This document shows positions 1 to 6,489 of a stretch of 7,987 nucleotides of DNA, piece after piece. Where the stretch lies: NCBI GenBank assembly GCA_002314675.1, contig DCGZ01000115.1, forward strand, positions 1 through 7,987, in the 5' to 3' direction. The number at the start of each line of letters is the position of its first letter. Positions within the stretch are counted from its first letter, which is position 1. This stretch comes from Fibrobacter sp. UBA1765. GTDB taxonomy: Bacteria > Fibrobacterota > Fibrobacteria > Fibrobacterales > Fibrobacteraceae. A program made the translations under genes and the position numbers. The notes beneath the pieces were generated by a model. It was not told the origin of the DNA, did not search any database, and worked only from the letters and a program-made list of their open reading frames with translations.

Positions 1-2
1 TG

Positions 3-27
3 TAGGCACGTAGTGCCGTTCTCTCAT
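3..27 (-). repeat. REP-like hairpin downstream of dnaE
   Basis: On the minus strand, 12 bases after the dnaE stop codon, ATGAG is followed by GAA and then a perfect 5-bp hairpin with a 3-base loop, GGCAC-TAC-GTGCC (positions 17-5). The same layout occurs on the plus strand at 6357-6379, where ATGAG leads into GGGCC-TAC-GGCCC. Both hairpins are preceded by C and followed by TA, and both have a TAC loop. No T-run follows the stem, so it does not look like a Rho-independent terminator. I infer a member of a dispersed extragenic palindrome family. The window edge cuts off anything further downstream. Confidence 0.5.
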
Positions 28-39
28 CTAATAAATTCC

Positions 40-3000
40 CTACCCCTTCGGTTTTTCGGAAACCCAAACCTTCGAAACCAGGAATTCCTTGGAAAGCCAT
101 TCCAGCAATTCCGAAGTATATGTTATTGGAGTCCCCCTTGCGACAAGTGCATGCTCAAAACCCATTTCAGTTTCTACATGCAACACAAGCTCGCAACTAT
201 GTTCGCCAGGGAACGGTTCAATTTCGCGACACTTGTTCAAGAGCATGTCTAGGTGCGGGTCCGTCAAATAGGCGGCAGTCACAGAAATATGCACATACTT
301 CACGCGCTTGTTACGGACATCGTCTAGACTTGTAATGCTATCGGCAACAATTTCAAAAATCTGGCCAGGGCGCGGTTCACGCTGACGGACAAGCTTTCCT
401 GTTGCAAGAACGCGGTCATCGTTTGCCACGCGGTTACGGAACTCTTCCCACTTTTCAGCGTTAAAGAAAACCGTGATTTCACCGGCAAAGTCCTGGATCG
501 TGACAAAGCCAATCGTTGCCCCCTTCTTGGTTTCTACGGAACGAGAAGAAGTCACTACGCCCGCAACTTGCACCACGGCATTTTCAAAGCCGTTCAATTC
601 ATCTTCTGCAAGGGAGCAGCTTGTAAAGCCAATGAGTTCTGGCCTAAACTCTTCAAGCGGGTGGCTCGAAAGGTACAGGCCGATTACAGCCTTTTCCTTG
701 TTGAGCAGTTCCATGTGGGTCCAGCTTTCCGCTTCTTCAAGTTTTTCTGCACTGTCAGAAACACGTTCTTCTGGAGCAACAAGATCAAAGAGAGAAACCT
801 GACCCTTGTCGGAATCTTCGCGGTGCTTGCTAGCCACATTCAAGGCCTTGTCTACAGTTGCAAAGAGCGAAGCTCGGTTACCGCCCATCGGCAAGTTATC
901 AAGAGCGCCCGCCTGGATAAGGCTTTCAAGGACCTTCTTGTTCAATGGCGGCCTTCTATCTTTTTGACGGCTCTGGTAATCGCTTACGCGCTTGCACAAG
1001 TCAAAGATACTCTTGTAAGGGCCGTTTTCCAAACGTTCCCTTACAATGTCTTCAGAAACTTCAACACCCACGTTACGGATGCCACCAAGGGCGTACAAAA
1101 TGTTATGTTCCTTATCGACATCGAACCTTGCCATAGACCTGTTCACGCACGGCGGAAGCGTCTTAATTCCAAGATTACCGCATTCCTGCAAAAGAACCAC
1201 GATACGGTCGGTCTTTGAAATATCTGCAGTCAATGAAGCCGCCATGTATTCCGGGCCGTAATGTGCCTTAAGGTATGCAGTCTGGTAGGCAACGTAAGCG
1301 TAAGCTGCTGCGTGGCTCTTGTTAAATGCGTAGCCGCAGAACGGGAGCACGGCATCCCAGACTCGCTGGATCATGGCCTTGTCGTAACCCTTGGCAATGC
1401 ACTTTTCAAAGAATTCCGGTTCAAGCTTTGCCATTTTTTCTGGCATCTTCTTAGCCATGATACGGCGGATGTTATCAGCGCCGCCAAGCGTGTAGCCGCC
1501 AAGGATCTGGGCAAGCTTCATCACCTGTTCCTGGTACACGATAACGCCATACGTTTCAGAAAGCACCGGTTCCAGGTCTTCGCAGTAACAGTCGATTTCT
1601 TCCGGGTGGGCTTTACACCTAATAAAGCGAGGAATTTCGCCAATCGGGCCCGGTCGATACAGGGCGTTCATAGCGATAAGGTCACCGATTCGGTCAGGGT
1701 GCAAGTCTCGCAAGTACTTTTGCATGCCCGGCGATTCAAACTGGAACACGGCAACGGTCATGCCCTTGCTCAAAAGCTCGTACGTCTTTTTGTCATCGAT
1801 CGGAATCTTGTTCATTTCAAGCTTAAAGCCGTAACCACGTTCCACCATGTTCACGGTATCCTGAATGATCGACAAGTTGATAAGCCCAAGGAAGTCCATC
1901 TTCAAAAGGCCAATCGTTTCGGAATAATGCTTATCGTACATTACCACCGGAGTATCTTCCGGGGCAGCACGGTAAAGCGGGGCAAGGTTATAAATCGGAG
2001 TCGGCGTAATCACGACACCGCAAGCATGCACGCCCGTTTGGCGCGGCAAGTCTTCGAGCATCCTTGCGACACTCCAAAGATTCTTGTACGCTTCACGGCT
2101 ATTGATCAAATCTTGCAAAGGTTCCGGCTGGTAATTTTCTTCTTCGCCAACACGCTTACCCTTTTTGTCTTTGCCGGTCCAAGCATCGTTCAGGCTAAAG
2201 TTCAAGACCTTTTGCGGGAATTTTGCAATAATGCCATCGGCTTCGCGGTGATCAATGCCAAGCACGCGCGCAACGTCCTTGATAACGTTCTTCGCCTTGA
2301 GCATGCCGTATGTAATGATCTGCCCTACGCACTCCTTGCCGTACTTGTCGGTAACGTAGTCGATCACGCGGCTACGGTCGCGGTCCGAAATATCAGTATC
2401 AATATCCGGCATGGATACGCGTTCCGGGTTCAGGAATCGTTCAAAGAGCAAGTCGAACTTTAACGGGTCAATGTCCGTAATACCGATGATGTATGTTACT
2501 AGCGAACCAGCAGCAGAACCACGGCCAGGCCCCACCGGGATTCCGTTGTTACGCGACCAGTTGATAAAGTCCCACACAATGAGCAAGTAACCGGCAACGT
2601 TCATGTTGCGGATACAGTTCAATTCTCGGTACATGCGCTTGCCGACATCCGTTTCGTGAGTCGGGTACTTAAAATGTTCATCCGGGAATCGCCAGTTCAA
2701 AAACTCGTTACAAAGATGGATTATGTAGCGGTCGGCATTGGAACCTGGCTTACAGCTTTTTGCAGTAGCCTTTTCAATGGCCTTTCTATCGTCATCGTCA
2801 AGATTTTCCGGGTCCTTCTCGTTCTTCTTGCAATACTCGGCCTTTGCCTTTTCATAGAATCCCGGATATTCAGCCTCGTATTCCGCCTGCATGAGCGCAG
2901 AAATTTCCTTGCACTCTTCGCCTTCCAAAAAGTCCTTCGGAATTTCAAAGACAGGCCAAAAGTCATCGCCGATACCGGTTACGACTTCAAAGTTGCATCG

Positions 3001-3834
3001 TTCCGCAATCTTTACCGTGTTTTCGATTGCGCCTGGAATGTGGCCGAACAACGTGCGCATTTCTTCTTCGGTCTTAAAGTAGAACTTCGTTGTCGGGAAT
3101 CGCTTATCTTCAAATTTTTCTATCTGGGTCTTGATCGCAATGCAGCGCAACGCCTTGTGCGCAACATTATCTTCTTCATGAATATAATGAACATCCGCTA
3201 CGGCAACCAGTTCTCGGTTGTATTCCTTTGCAAGCTGAATGTTGTATTCATTTACAAGGCTTTGCTGTGGGATCCCGTTATCGCAAACAGAAAGGTAAAG
3301 ATGGTCATGGTCAAAGATTTCGTTCAGTTCGTCCATGAACGGGCGTGCATTCTTTGTACGGCCTGCAGCGACATTTTGCCCATAGTGGCTAAAGTAATCG
3401 CCGGCAATCGCAATTACACCTTCCTTGTGTTCCTTGACAACGCTTAACGGCACCGACGGGATTTCTGCCCATCGGTCCCCATCTTCGTAGCGGTGGCTTA
3501 CAATACGGAGCAAATTGTAATAGCCGTCCTTGTTTTCTACAAGGAGCGTCAGGCGATTGTATGTTGTCGGGTCCTTGCGATCGGCACTCGGCGTTTCGAT
3601 ATACACATGGCAGCCAAGCACAGTCTTTATAGGTTCAAGCCCTTTTTCCTTTCGCTTTTTATTTAGCGACTTGCCTCGTTCCTGGAATTCAAGGATGCCA
3701 AACATGGCCGCATGGTCAGTAAGGGCCACGGCTGGGGCATTGTCTGCCGCAGCGGCAGCAAAAATATCATCAAGGCGGGCTGAAGCCTGCAAAATTGAAA
3801 ATTCGGAATGAACCTGTAAATGAACAAAAGCCAT
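40..3834 (-). CDS. dnaE: DNA polymerase III subunit alpha (replicative polymerase, DnaE1 type)
   Basis: This is the catalytic subunit of the chromosomal replicase, which extends primers in the DnaE-tau-clamp holoenzyme. The protein is 1264 residues, slightly longer than E. coli DnaE (1160). In order it shows an N-terminal PHP domain (about 1-280; FVHLQVHSEFS, LTDH at 39-41, ADVHY near 212-217), the C-family polymerase core with GPGRGSAAGS (435-444), catalytic Asp477 and Asp479 in PDIDTD, the third Asp647 in KMDFLGL, FNKSHAAAYA (837-846), an internal beta-clamp motif QVSLF (1012-1016), an OB fold (about 1085-1175) and a C-terminal tail. I chose the ATG at 3834 because MAFVHLQVHS aligns with the family N-terminus; the in-frame TTG at 3843 would add only three residues. 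No Shine-Dalgarno site is visible, and the upstream terminator ends 14 bases before the ATG. Oddities are a charged insertion at about 305-365 and missing PHP metal ligands, so proofreading probably needs a separate DnaQ-type exonuclease (inference). Confidence 0.97.
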   Translation of the reverse strand: MAFVHLQVHSEFSILQASARLDDIFAAAAADNAPAVALTDHAAMFGILEFQERGKSLNKKRKEKGLEPIKTVLGCHVYIETPSADRKDPTTYNRLTLLVENKDGYYNLLRIVSHRYEDGDRWAEIPSVPLSVVKEHKEGVIAIAGDYFSHYGQNVAAGRTKNARPFMDELNEIFDHDHLYLSVCDNGIPQQSLVNEYNIQLAKEYNRELVAVADVHYIHEEDNVAHKALRCIAIKTQIEKFEDKRFPTTKFYFKTEEEMRTLFGHIPGAIENTVKIAERCNFEVVTGIGDDFWPVFEIPKDFLEGEECKEISALMQAEYEAEYPGFYEKAKAEYCKKNEKDPENLDDDDRKAIEKATAKSCKPGSNADRYIIHLCNEFLNWRFPDEHFKYPTHETDVGKRMYRELNCIRNMNVAGYLLIVWDFINWSRNNGIPVGPGRGSAAGSLVTYIIGITDIDPLKFDLLFERFLNPERVSMPDIDTDISDRDRSRVIDYVTDKYGKECVGQIITYGMLKAKNVIKDVARVLGIDHREADGIIAKFPQKVLNFSLNDAWTGKDKKGKRVGEEENYQPEPLQDLINSREAYKNLWSVARMLEDLPRQTGVHACGVVITPTPIYNLAPLYRAAPEDTPVVMYDKHYSETIGLLKMDFLGLINLSIIQDTVNMVERGYGFKLEMNKIPIDDKKTYELLSKGMTVAVFQFESPGMQKYLRDLHPDRIGDLIAMNALYRPGPIGEIPRFIRCKAHPEEIDCYCEDLEPVLSETYGVIVYQEQVMKLAQILGGYTLGGADNIRRIMAKKMPEKMAKLEPEFFEKCIAKGYDKAMIQRVWDAVLPFCGYAFNKSHAAAYAYVAYQTAYLKAHYGPEYMAASLTADISKTDRIVVLLQECGNLGIKTLPPCVNRSMARFDVDKEHNILYALGGIRNVGVEVSEDIVRERLENGPYKSIFDLCKRVSDYQSRQKDRRPPLNKKVLESLIQAGALDNLPMGGNRASLFATVDKALNVASKHREDSDKGQVSLFDLVAPEERVSDSAEKLEEAESWTHMELLNKEKAVIGLYLSSHPLEEFRPELIGFTSCSLAEDELNGFENAVVQVAGVVTSSRSVETKKGATIGFVTIQDFAGEITVFFNAEKWEEFRNRVANDDRVLATGKLVRQREPRPGQIFEIVADSITSLDDVRNKRVKYVHISVTAAYLTDPHLDMLLNKCREIEPFPGEHSCELVLHVETEMGFEHALVARGTPITYTSELLEWLSKEFLVSKVWVSEKPKG

Positions 3835-3848
3835 GAGAAGCAATTTAG

Positions 3849-3883
3849 AAAAAAGCCCCGCTTCAATGAAATTGAAGCAGGGC
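3849..3883 (-). terminator. Rho-independent terminator of the pectate lyase gene
   Basis: Read on the minus strand, a 12-bp stem (GCCCTGCTTCAA pairing with TTGAAGCGGGGC, one G-T wobble) closes a 5-base loop (TTTCA) and runs directly into six Ts. It begins 25 bases after the pectate lyase stop codon. It has no T-run on the plus strand, so it acts for minus-strand transcription only. The T-run ends at 3849, leaving 14 bases before the dnaE ATG, which is unusually tight. Confidence 0.92.
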
Positions 3884-3908
3884 CAAAGGAGAATATGAAA
3901 GCTTTTGA

Positions 3909-5732
3909 TTACTTGATGTTTACACGCTTTGCAAGAGAGCCTACACGAACAATGTACATGCCAGTGCGTGGGAGCACAACATTGTCGCTTGCCGTAGAAA
4001 CACGCTTGTTCAAAATCAATCTACCTTGAATATCAAGAATTATCAGCTGCTTACCTGCGGCGTTCAAAATATCAATAGATTTTCCATTTACGGCAACCTT
4101 GAAACCAGATTCCATACCAGCAAAAGCGATTGCAGTTTCTTCTTCGCTAGAACTAGATTCTTCAGCACTGCTCGATTCCGGAATTGGATCTGATGTAAAA
4201 GAAGAGGAACTTGCAACACTGCTGCTCGACTTTGCAGAGCTGCTAGAAGCAATAGAACTAGAAGATGTCGCAGAGCTCGAAGACTGAGCTACAGCCGTCA
4301 CCGTAATAGTACCAGTCTTTGTCGCTGTAGAAGAGCCACCAGTCGTTGATACAGTAAACTTGTAAGCGCCCGCTGCGGCAGTCTTAGAAACTGTTCCCGA
4401 GATGTAAAAGTCACTACCCTTCAAGGTTCCAGAAACACCTTCCGGGAGACCAGTAACGGTAGCGCCCGTAGCACCAGCAATCGTAAAGTAAAATTCTTCT
4501 ACAGCACCGCCCTGTGCAACAGTCTGAGTTGCACTACCAGTGCCGTGCTTAGTAAGGCTTGCAGAACCAGAAACACTGCTAGAGCTTGCTACGCTGCTGC
4601 TTGATTTTACGGAGCTAGATGATGCTATGGAGCTGGAAGACTTCACAGAAGAAGATGATGCTACAGAACTTGAAGACTTTGCTGAACTAGAAGAAGCAGG
4701 AGTCACATTACCGCTTGTACCTGGATCCGGGAGAGTCGCGCCTGCATAGAGCTTAATAGAATCACGAAGTGCATAAGCCTTTGCCTGGGTGCTAACATCC
4801 GTAAGGGCCATGGTATAGCTTGGCTTAAAGGCAGTACCCATGCCAGCTTCCTTCTTCTTCACGTTTTCTTCATAGTTGTTAATCATCTGGGCTGCAGTAA
4901 TGGCGCCGTCGCTAGTGTAAAGGTCAAGAGCCTTTTGCACGTTCAAGAACACGTTGTTTTCGATACGAATGTCAGCCTCAACAGCAGCACGAACGCAGTA
5001 GCTTGTATTCTTGCTATCAAACAAGTTGTTTGCAACGTGAACCTTGCCAAAACGTACACGCGGCATGCGTTCTACAACGCCATCTGCCCACCAAGTATGG
5101 TGGAATGTAACATTCAAGTGCCCACGGTCAGAAGTCTTAGTCTTGCTGTTACCAATGAGGTTACTGAACTGATGACCCGTGCTCTTGCTTGTGTAGCTGA
5201 ACTTTGTCCAAGAAATGGTGACGTAGTCGGATGCGTTAGTAATATCCAAGTTGCCGTCGTGACCATCGTAAATATCCACGTGGTCAATCCAAACATTCTT
5301 GGATTCATGATTCACCTGGAGGCAGTCTTCGTCATCGTCGTCATGGGCGCCAATGCCCTGAAATTTCAAATTGCGGATAATGACATTCTTGGAACCGCTA
5401 AGCTTCATGGCGCTACCAGTAGTTGGCTGAGTAATCACAGCTCCCTGATAACCATAAATAGTCACATTGCTACCGACATTGATCGGACCCGCATACGTAC
5501 CAGGCTTTACATAGATAATCTTGTTACCCGCAGAGGCATACTTTGCAAGGTCAGCTGTCGTGCTAACGGTAACTTCACCATAACCCTTACCACCCGTTGT
5601 GCCTCCATTTTGCGTAGCAAAACCAGCCATCGGAAAATCCGGAGAAACAACAGCAAAGCTGTTTGTAGAAAGAGCAAGCCCAAATGCAAGGGCTGTTACA
5701 GCAAACTTTGCTGAAGAAAAAAACTTAGTCAT
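3909..5732 (-). CDS. Secreted multidomain pectate lyase (PL1-like) with Ig-like and sorting domains
   Basis: This predicted 607-residue enzyme cleaves polygalacturonate by calcium-dependent beta-elimination outside the cell. Residues 1-27 form a signal peptide (K-rich start, hydrophobic core, cleavage after SFA). Residues 28-335 are a right-handed beta-helix of the pectate lyase 1 type: NVIIRNLKFQG (116-126), NVWIDH (146-151), Asp159 and Asp163 in DGNLDIT as likely calcium ligands, and RMPRVR (222-227), the R-x-P-x-x-R signature that holds the catalytic Arg in this family. Ser-rich linkers (346-390 and 484-530) flank an Ig-like domain (391-480; TGLPEGVSG, ISGTVSKTAAAGAYKFTVST). Residues 531-607 are a basic domain (LDIQGRLI, LPRTGMYIVRVGS, RVNIK) like type IX secretion sorting domains. 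The ATG at 5732 has an AAGGA site 8 bases upstream; the in-frame TTG at 5780 lies upstream of the predicted transcription start. Its own promoter and terminator make it monocistronic. Fibrobacter is known to degrade pectin mainly to expose cellulose, which fits. Confidence 0.93.
   Translation of the reverse strand: MTKFFSSAKFAVTALAFGLALSTNSFAVVSPDFPMAGFATQNGGTTGGKGYGEVTVSTTADLAKYASAGNKIIYVKPGTYAGPINVGSNVTIYGYQGAVITQPTTGSAMKLSGSKNVIIRNLKFQGIGAHDDDDEDCLQVNHESKNVWIDHVDIYDGHDGNLDITNASDYVTISWTKFSYTSKSTGHQFSNLIGNSKTKTSDRGHLNVTFHHTWWADGVVERMPRVRFGKVHVANNLFDSKNTSYCVRAAVEADIRIENNVFLNVQKALDLYTSDGAITAAQMINNYEENVKKKEAGMGTAFKPSYTMALTDVSTQAKAYALRDSIKLYAGATLPDPGTSGNVTPASSSSAKSSSSVASSSSVKSSSSIASSSSVKSSSSVASSSSVSGSASLTKHGTGSATQTVAQGGAVEEFYFTIAGATGATVTGLPEGVSGTLKGSDFYISGTVSKTAAAGAYKFTVSTTGGSSTATKTGTITVTAVAQSSSSATSSSSIASSSSAKSSSSVASSSSFTSDPIPESSSAEESSSSEEETAIAFAGMESGFKVAVNGKSIDILNAAGKQLIILDIQGRLILNKRVSTASDNVVLPRTGMYIVRVGSLAKRVNIK
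4143..4283 (-). repeat. Second Ser-rich linker repeat in the pectate lyase
   Basis: This encodes residues 484-530: SSSS blocks separated by AT, IA, AK and VA, then a Pro/Glu-containing stretch and a Ser/Glu run (EESSSSEEE). It links the Ig-like domain to the C-terminal sorting domain and is presumably flexible. The repeat is clear in protein but blurred in DNA, because the Ser codons switch between TCN and AGY. Confidence 0.85.
4563..4697 (-). repeat. First Ser-rich linker repeat in the pectate lyase
   Basis: This encodes residues 346-390: six-residue units of four Ser followed by AK, VA, VK, IA, VK and VA. It joins the beta-helix to the Ig-like domain. Such poly-Ser linkers are a hallmark of Fibrobacter secreted enzymes. 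Synonymous codon mixing keeps the DNA copies from being exact, which should reduce slippage and recombination (inference). Confidence 0.87.
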
Positions 5733-5740
5733 ATTCCCAA

Positions 5741-5746
5741 TCCTTT
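5741..5746 (-). promoter_or_regulatory. Shine-Dalgarno site of the pectate lyase gene
   Basis: AAAGGA on the minus strand, 8 bases before the ATG at 5732. It decides the start codon: the upstream in-frame TTG at 5780 has no comparable site. By contrast, dnaE and nrdR show no obvious Shine-Dalgarno sequence. Confidence 0.75.
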
Positions 5747-5780
5747 TTTGAAATTTTAAAGTTCTCAAAAAATTTCTCAA

Positions 5781-5809
5781 AATATAATCTAAAGAATTAT
5801 CCTAGTCAA
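5781..5809 (-). promoter_or_regulatory. Sigma-70-type promoter of the pectate lyase gene
   Basis: On the minus strand, TTGACT (5809-5804, one mismatch to TTGACA) is followed by a 17-base spacer and TATATT (5786-5781, one mismatch to TATAAT). Transcription would start near 5774, giving a leader of about 42 bases. The A/T-rich stretch just upstream (5810-5840) could act as an UP element. The promoter follows directly after the nrdR terminator. Confidence 0.8.
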
Positions 5810-5840
5810 TACTTTTTCACAATTGCTTTTTATTTTTTAC

Positions 5841-5872
5841 AAAAAAAAAGTCGCAAGCTTTAAGCCCACGAC
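5841..5872 (-). terminator. Rho-independent terminator of nrdR
   Basis: On the minus strand, GTCGTGGGCT pairs with AGCTTGCGAC (10 bp, including three G-T wobbles) around a TAA loop and is followed by nine Ts. It starts 22 bases after the nrdR stop codon and separates nrdR from the pectate lyase promoter. Confidence 0.88.
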
Positions 5873-5894
5873 CTTCTTACAAATTTAGTGAACG

Positions 5895-6341
5895 CTATTT
5901 TTCGTTCAGCTTCAAAACCTGTTCCACAAACTCGCCTACTTCTTCGAACTTACGATAAACAGAGGCGAATCGGACATACGCCACCTGGTCGATCGGACGG
6001 AGTTCCTGCATGACCATGTTGCCAATCTGGTCGTAACGGACTTCCTGCTGTTCCAAGGCGAAAAGGGCATTTTCGATCTTCAAGACGACATCGCCAATGA
6101 CCTTCGTACTTACAGGGCGCTTTTTGCAAGCCATAGCGACACCACCCAGAAGCTTTTCGCGCTGGTAAGGTTCACGACGGCCATCGCGCTTCACGACGTT
6201 TAAAGGCATTTGTTCCACGTATTCGTACGTGGTAAAACGCTTACCGCATTCAAGGCATTCACGACGCCTACGAATGGACGTACCACTCATGCGGCTATCA
6301 ATGACCTTGTCATTATCTTTCTTGCAAAACGGGCAGATCAT
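5895..6341 (-). CDS. nrdR: Transcriptional repressor NrdR
   Basis: NrdR senses ATP/dATP and represses ribonucleotide reductase genes by binding NrdR boxes, so it tunes dNTP supply. The 148-residue length is normal for the family. The N-terminal zinc ribbon has Cys3, Cys6, Cys29 and Cys32 with the signature MICPFC...VIDSR...RRRREC..C..RFTTYE. An ATP-cone follows (about 49-139), opening with VVKRDGRREPYQREKL and including RPVS and VAYVRFASVYR. The ATG at 6341 begins the conserved MICPFC motif, so the start is secure. No Shine-Dalgarno site is visible; the leader runs straight into a palindromic repeat that begins 7 bases upstream. The gene ends in its own terminator. No ribonucleotide reductase gene lies in the window, so its targets are elsewhere. 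Confidence 0.97.
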   Translation of the reverse strand: MICPFCKKDNDKVIDSRMSGTSIRRRRECLECGKRFTTYEYVEQMPLNVVKRDGRREPYQREKLLGGVAMACKKRPVSTKVIGDVVLKIENALFALEQQEVRYDQIGNMVMQELRPIDQVAYVRFASVYRKFEEVGEFVEQVLKLNEK

Positions 6342-6348
6342 AATAGGT

Positions 6349-6479
6349 TTTGAGGTATGAGGTCGGGCCTACGGCCCTAGAGGAGTGAGGTTCCGAAGAT
6401 AAAACAGAGATTCCATACTTGCTTTACCTCAAAGCCTTGCACAGCAAGGCGAGCTCACACCTCAAAGGCGCAAAGCGCC
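6349..6479. repeat. REPIN-like composite palindromic element between tkt and nrdR
   Basis: A 16-base arm, TTTGAGGTATGAGGTC, lies on the plus strand at 6349-6364. A 14/16 match, TTTGAGGTGTGAGCTC, lies on the minus strand at 6466-6451. Each arm runs directly into a perfect hairpin with a 3-base loop: GGGCC-TAC-GGCCC (6365-6377), and on the other side GCCTTGC-ACA-GCAAGGC (6434-6450, plus-strand reading). Thus two arm-plus-hairpin modules face each other around a spacer of about 56 bases. The spacer carries further copies of the TGAGGT core (6386-6391 forward, 6431-6426 reverse). A third hairpin, GGCGC-AAA-GCGCC (6467-6479), abuts the outer end of the right arm. The layout resembles REP doublets (REPINs). 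It fills nearly all of the tkt-nrdR gap and may overlap nrdR leader or promoter sequence. Confidence 0.65.
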
Positions 6480-6489
6480 GTCCCCATAG

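Noticed and set aside
568..1218. 216-codon plus-strand frame, and a similar 263-codon one at 2656-3447
   Set aside because: Both are shadows of dnaE with no recognisable protein features.
1261..2463. 400-codon open frame on the plus strand
   Set aside because: It lies wholly antisense to dnaE, whose motifs are unmistakable. Its translation has no recognisable domain, and long antisense frames are common opposite GC-biased genes.
3835..3843. Longer dnaE start at TTG 3843
   Set aside because: It adds only MLL before the conserved MAFVHLQVHS; ATG 3834 fits the family start.
4143..4697. CRISPR-like or VNTR array
   Set aside because: The periodicity comes from Ser-rich coding units in frame with the pectate lyase; there are no conserved DNA repeats with unique spacers.
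4935..5714. 259-codon open frame on the plus strand
   Set aside because: It is antisense to the pectate lyase catalytic domain and shows no domain or start signal of its own.
5733..5780. Longer pectate lyase start at TTG 5780
   Set aside because: It would put 16 charged residues before a good signal peptide, and the codon is upstream of the predicted transcription start. The ATG at 5732 has an SD site.
6378..6433. Promoter for nrdR in the spacer of the repeat element
   Set aside because: A TATCTT-like -10 exists on the minus strand, but no reasonable -35 lies 16-18 bases upstream. Not supported enough to list.
6467..6479. Hairpin after tkt as a Rho-independent terminator
   Set aside because: On the minus strand the stem is followed by only three Ts and then GAGG, so it is a poor terminator; it fits the repeat element better.
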